From: Bdellovibrionales bacterium
Lineage (GTDB): Bacteria > Bdellovibrionota > Bacteriovoracia > Bacteriovoracales > Bacteriovoracaceae
NCBI GenBank assembly: GCA_030633015.1
Contig: DAOVTR010000012.1
Coordinates: forward strand, 1-12,875
DNA: 12,875 bases
Direction: 5' to 3'
In this document: in pieces, positions 11,608-12,875 of the stretch
How positions within the stretch are numbered: the stretch's first letter is position 1
Layout: every line of letters begins with the position of its first letter
Notes under the pieces: generated by a model
The model's database searches: none
What the model was told of the DNA's origin: nothing
Seen by the model: only the letters and a program-made list of their open reading frames with translations
Made by a program: the position numbers and the translations under genes

Positions 11608-12875
11608 ATGCATAAATTAGTATTGTTTTTTATTATAATTATAAGTTTATTTGTAAATTGCAGAAGACCAAGCAAACAGGCAGTAGAAACAAACACTCTT
11701 AGATTGTCTCTATCTGACTCAATACCAACGCTAGATCCTGCTAGATCTTATGACACCTTGTCAGCTTCAATAGTATATCAATGTTATGAAACACTTTATC
11801 AATATCATTATTTAAAACGTCCATACACAATAATACCTCTTCTAGCTGACGGTATGCCTACAATTAAACACGGTGGGAAAAAATTTATTATCAAAATAAA
11901 AAAGAATATTTTATATCATTCTGATATAGCTTTTAACAACGCTCCAAGATATCTAAAGGCACAAGATTTTATTACTCAATTTAAAAGGTTAGCATTTATA
12001 CCAACAAAAAGTAATGGATGGTGGCTATTTAGTGGAAAAATTGTAGGACTAGATGAATTCAGAAAAAAAGCAGGAAGTGATTTTAATCTTTTTAAGCAGC
12101 TCAAAATTAAAGGATTAAAAGCTGTAAATGATCATACCTTGGAAATCGATTTAATAAGGCCATATCCACAAATGCTTTACGCACTGGCAATGAGTTTTAC
12201 CACACCGATACCAATAGAGGCTGTAATAAAATATGATAACATTTTAAATGAAAATGTTATTGGGACTGGACCTTACAAACTTATTGAATGGAAAAGAAAT
12301 CATCGACTCAAATTACAACGATTTAAAAAATACCGAGACTCTTACTATCCATCCCAAGGTGATAGAATTGCAAACAATTCAAATATGTTAAGCGACTCTG
12401 GCAAAAAAATTCCTTTTATTGATACCATCAATTTTAACATTATTAAAGAGCCCCAAGTATCTTGGCTAAAGTTTATGTCAAACCAAATTGATATAAGTAG
12501 CCTTCCAAAAGATAATTTTTCCTTCGCAATTTCGCCAGAAGGAAACAAAATAAAACCAGAACTAAAGGATAAAAATATTAATCTGCATATTGCTCACACT
12601 TTAACATTTTGGTGGATTGCTTTTAATATGAATGATCCACTATTAGGCAATAATTTAAATTTAAGAAAAGCAATTGCTCATGCAATCAATGTCGATCGAT
12701 TTATAAAAATCTTTTTTAATAATGTCGCCCAAAAAGCTAACTCTATTTTTCCTCCTGGAATACCTGGCTACACGCCATCTAAAAAGCTACCTTTTGATTA
12801 TAATATAGATACAGCAAAAAATTATTTGGCCCTAGCAGGTTACCCCGAAGGGAAAGGATTACCTGAGTTAAAATA
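11608..12875 (+). CDS. Partial peptide/oligopeptide ABC transporter solute-binding lipoprotein
   Basis: DppA/OppA-type (bacterial extracellular solute-binding family 5) protein that would capture peptides or similar ligands in the periplasm for an ABC importer. It is open to the right edge, with about 422 codons present; the last 50-150 residues are missing. From the second ATG it has a lysine-containing n-region, a hydrophobic core and a relaxed lipobox LFVNC (Cys18). The mature start, TLRLSLSDSIPTLDPARSYD, is the standard family opening (the D-P-A of the ligand-binding lobe). Later come NVIGTGPYKLIEWK, the family signature of the form GTGPY, and LRKAIAHAINVDRFIK, the conserved R-x-A-I-x-x-A-I/V-D helix. 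The lead ATG at 11596 would put hydrophobic residues ahead of the basic n-region, so 11608 is preferred. Transport partners are not in the window. Confidence 0.9.
   Translation, partial: MHKLVLFFIIIISLFVNCRRPSKQAVETNTLRLSLSDSIPTLDPARSYDTLSASIVYQCYETLYQYHYLKRPYTIIPLLADGMPTIKHGGKKFIIKIKKNILYHSDIAFNNAPRYLKAQDFITQFKRLAFIPTKSNGWWLFSGKIVGLDEFRKKAGSDFNLFKQLKIKGLKAVNDHTLEIDLIRPYPQMLYALAMSFTTPIPIEAVIKYDNILNENVIGTGPYKLIEWKRNHRLKLQRFKKYRDSYYPSQGDRIANNSNMLSDSGKKIPFIDTINFNIIKEPQVSWLKFMSNQIDISSLPKDNFSFAISPEGNKIKPELKDKNINLHIAHTLTFWWIAFNMNDPLLGNNLNLRKAIAHAINVDRFIKIFFNNVAQKANSIFPPGIPGYTPSKKLPFDYNIDTAKNYLALAGYPEGKGLPELK

Noticed and set aside
11490..11696. Minus-strand 68-codon frame across the recX/solute-binding gene junction
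   Set aside because: It overlaps both real genes antisense, is made of Ile/Asn/Lys-rich low-complexity sequence and has no supporting start signal.

Overview
The window is AT-rich, gene-dense bacterial DNA. The probable source is a predatory or predator-related member of the Bdellovibrionota, and a low-GC Bacteriovorax/Halobacteriovorax-type lineage fits best. The reasons are compact Bdellovibrio-like flagellins in tandem, an AarF/UbiB-type kinase, a pgpA-recA-recX block, and a 410-residue protein of a kind I associate with delta-proteobacteria and Bdellovibrio. This assignment is inferred from gene content and composition, not from a database match. The replicon looks chromosomal. I see no insertion sequence, phage gene, CRISPR array, tRNA or rRNA.

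Left part (1-2437). All genes are on the minus strand. A truncated NAD(P)-binding epimerase/reductase start lies at the left edge. Two paralogous flagellin genes follow (246-1079 and 1292-2140), closed by a good intrinsic terminator at 203-232. Both flagellin leaders are unusually rich in GGA motifs. One of these sits in a hairpin loop, as expected for CsrA-type translational control. The leader of the downstream flagellin also carries a five-codon mini-ORF with a near-perfect Shine-Dalgarno site. Upstream of the flagellins are a possible FliA -35 element, a small GC-rich island, and a perfect 12-bp inverted repeat next to a tandem repeat.

Middle part (2438-6620). A GNAT acetyltransferase (+) converges on an AarF/ABC1/UbiB-family kinase-like membrane protein (-) with a 4-nt gap. 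The aarF gene diverges from a plus-strand cluster made of a small exported/membrane protein with a TTG start, a nine-cysteine probable zinc protein, and the transcript cleavage factor greA. A perfect 13-bp inverted repeat brackets an AT palindrome in the divergent promoter region.

Right part (6621-12875). A degenerate FHA-domain protein overlaps an alpha/beta hydrolase. These converge, with a 4-nt overlap, on a 410-residue protein in which I see remnants of a RelA/SpoT nucleotidyltransferase fold. That gene diverges from pgpA (phosphatidylglycerophosphatase A) across 41 bp. After a 192-bp AT-rich gap come recA and recX, coupled through TAATG, and then a truncated DppA/OppA-type solute-binding lipoprotein that runs off the right edge.

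A recurring theme is the start signal. The flagellins, aarF, greA, pgpA and recA have clear Shine-Dalgarno sites. The acetyltransferase, FHA, hydrolase, 410-residue and solute-binding-protein genes have none. For three of these (FHA, 410-residue and solute-binding protein) a -10-like hexamer lies 6-7 nt before the start codon, which suggests leaderless mRNAs. The strongest leads for something undescribed are the RelA/SpoT-like protein, the flagellin leaders with mini-ORF and GGA array, and the 13-bp operator-like palindrome at 5249-5287.
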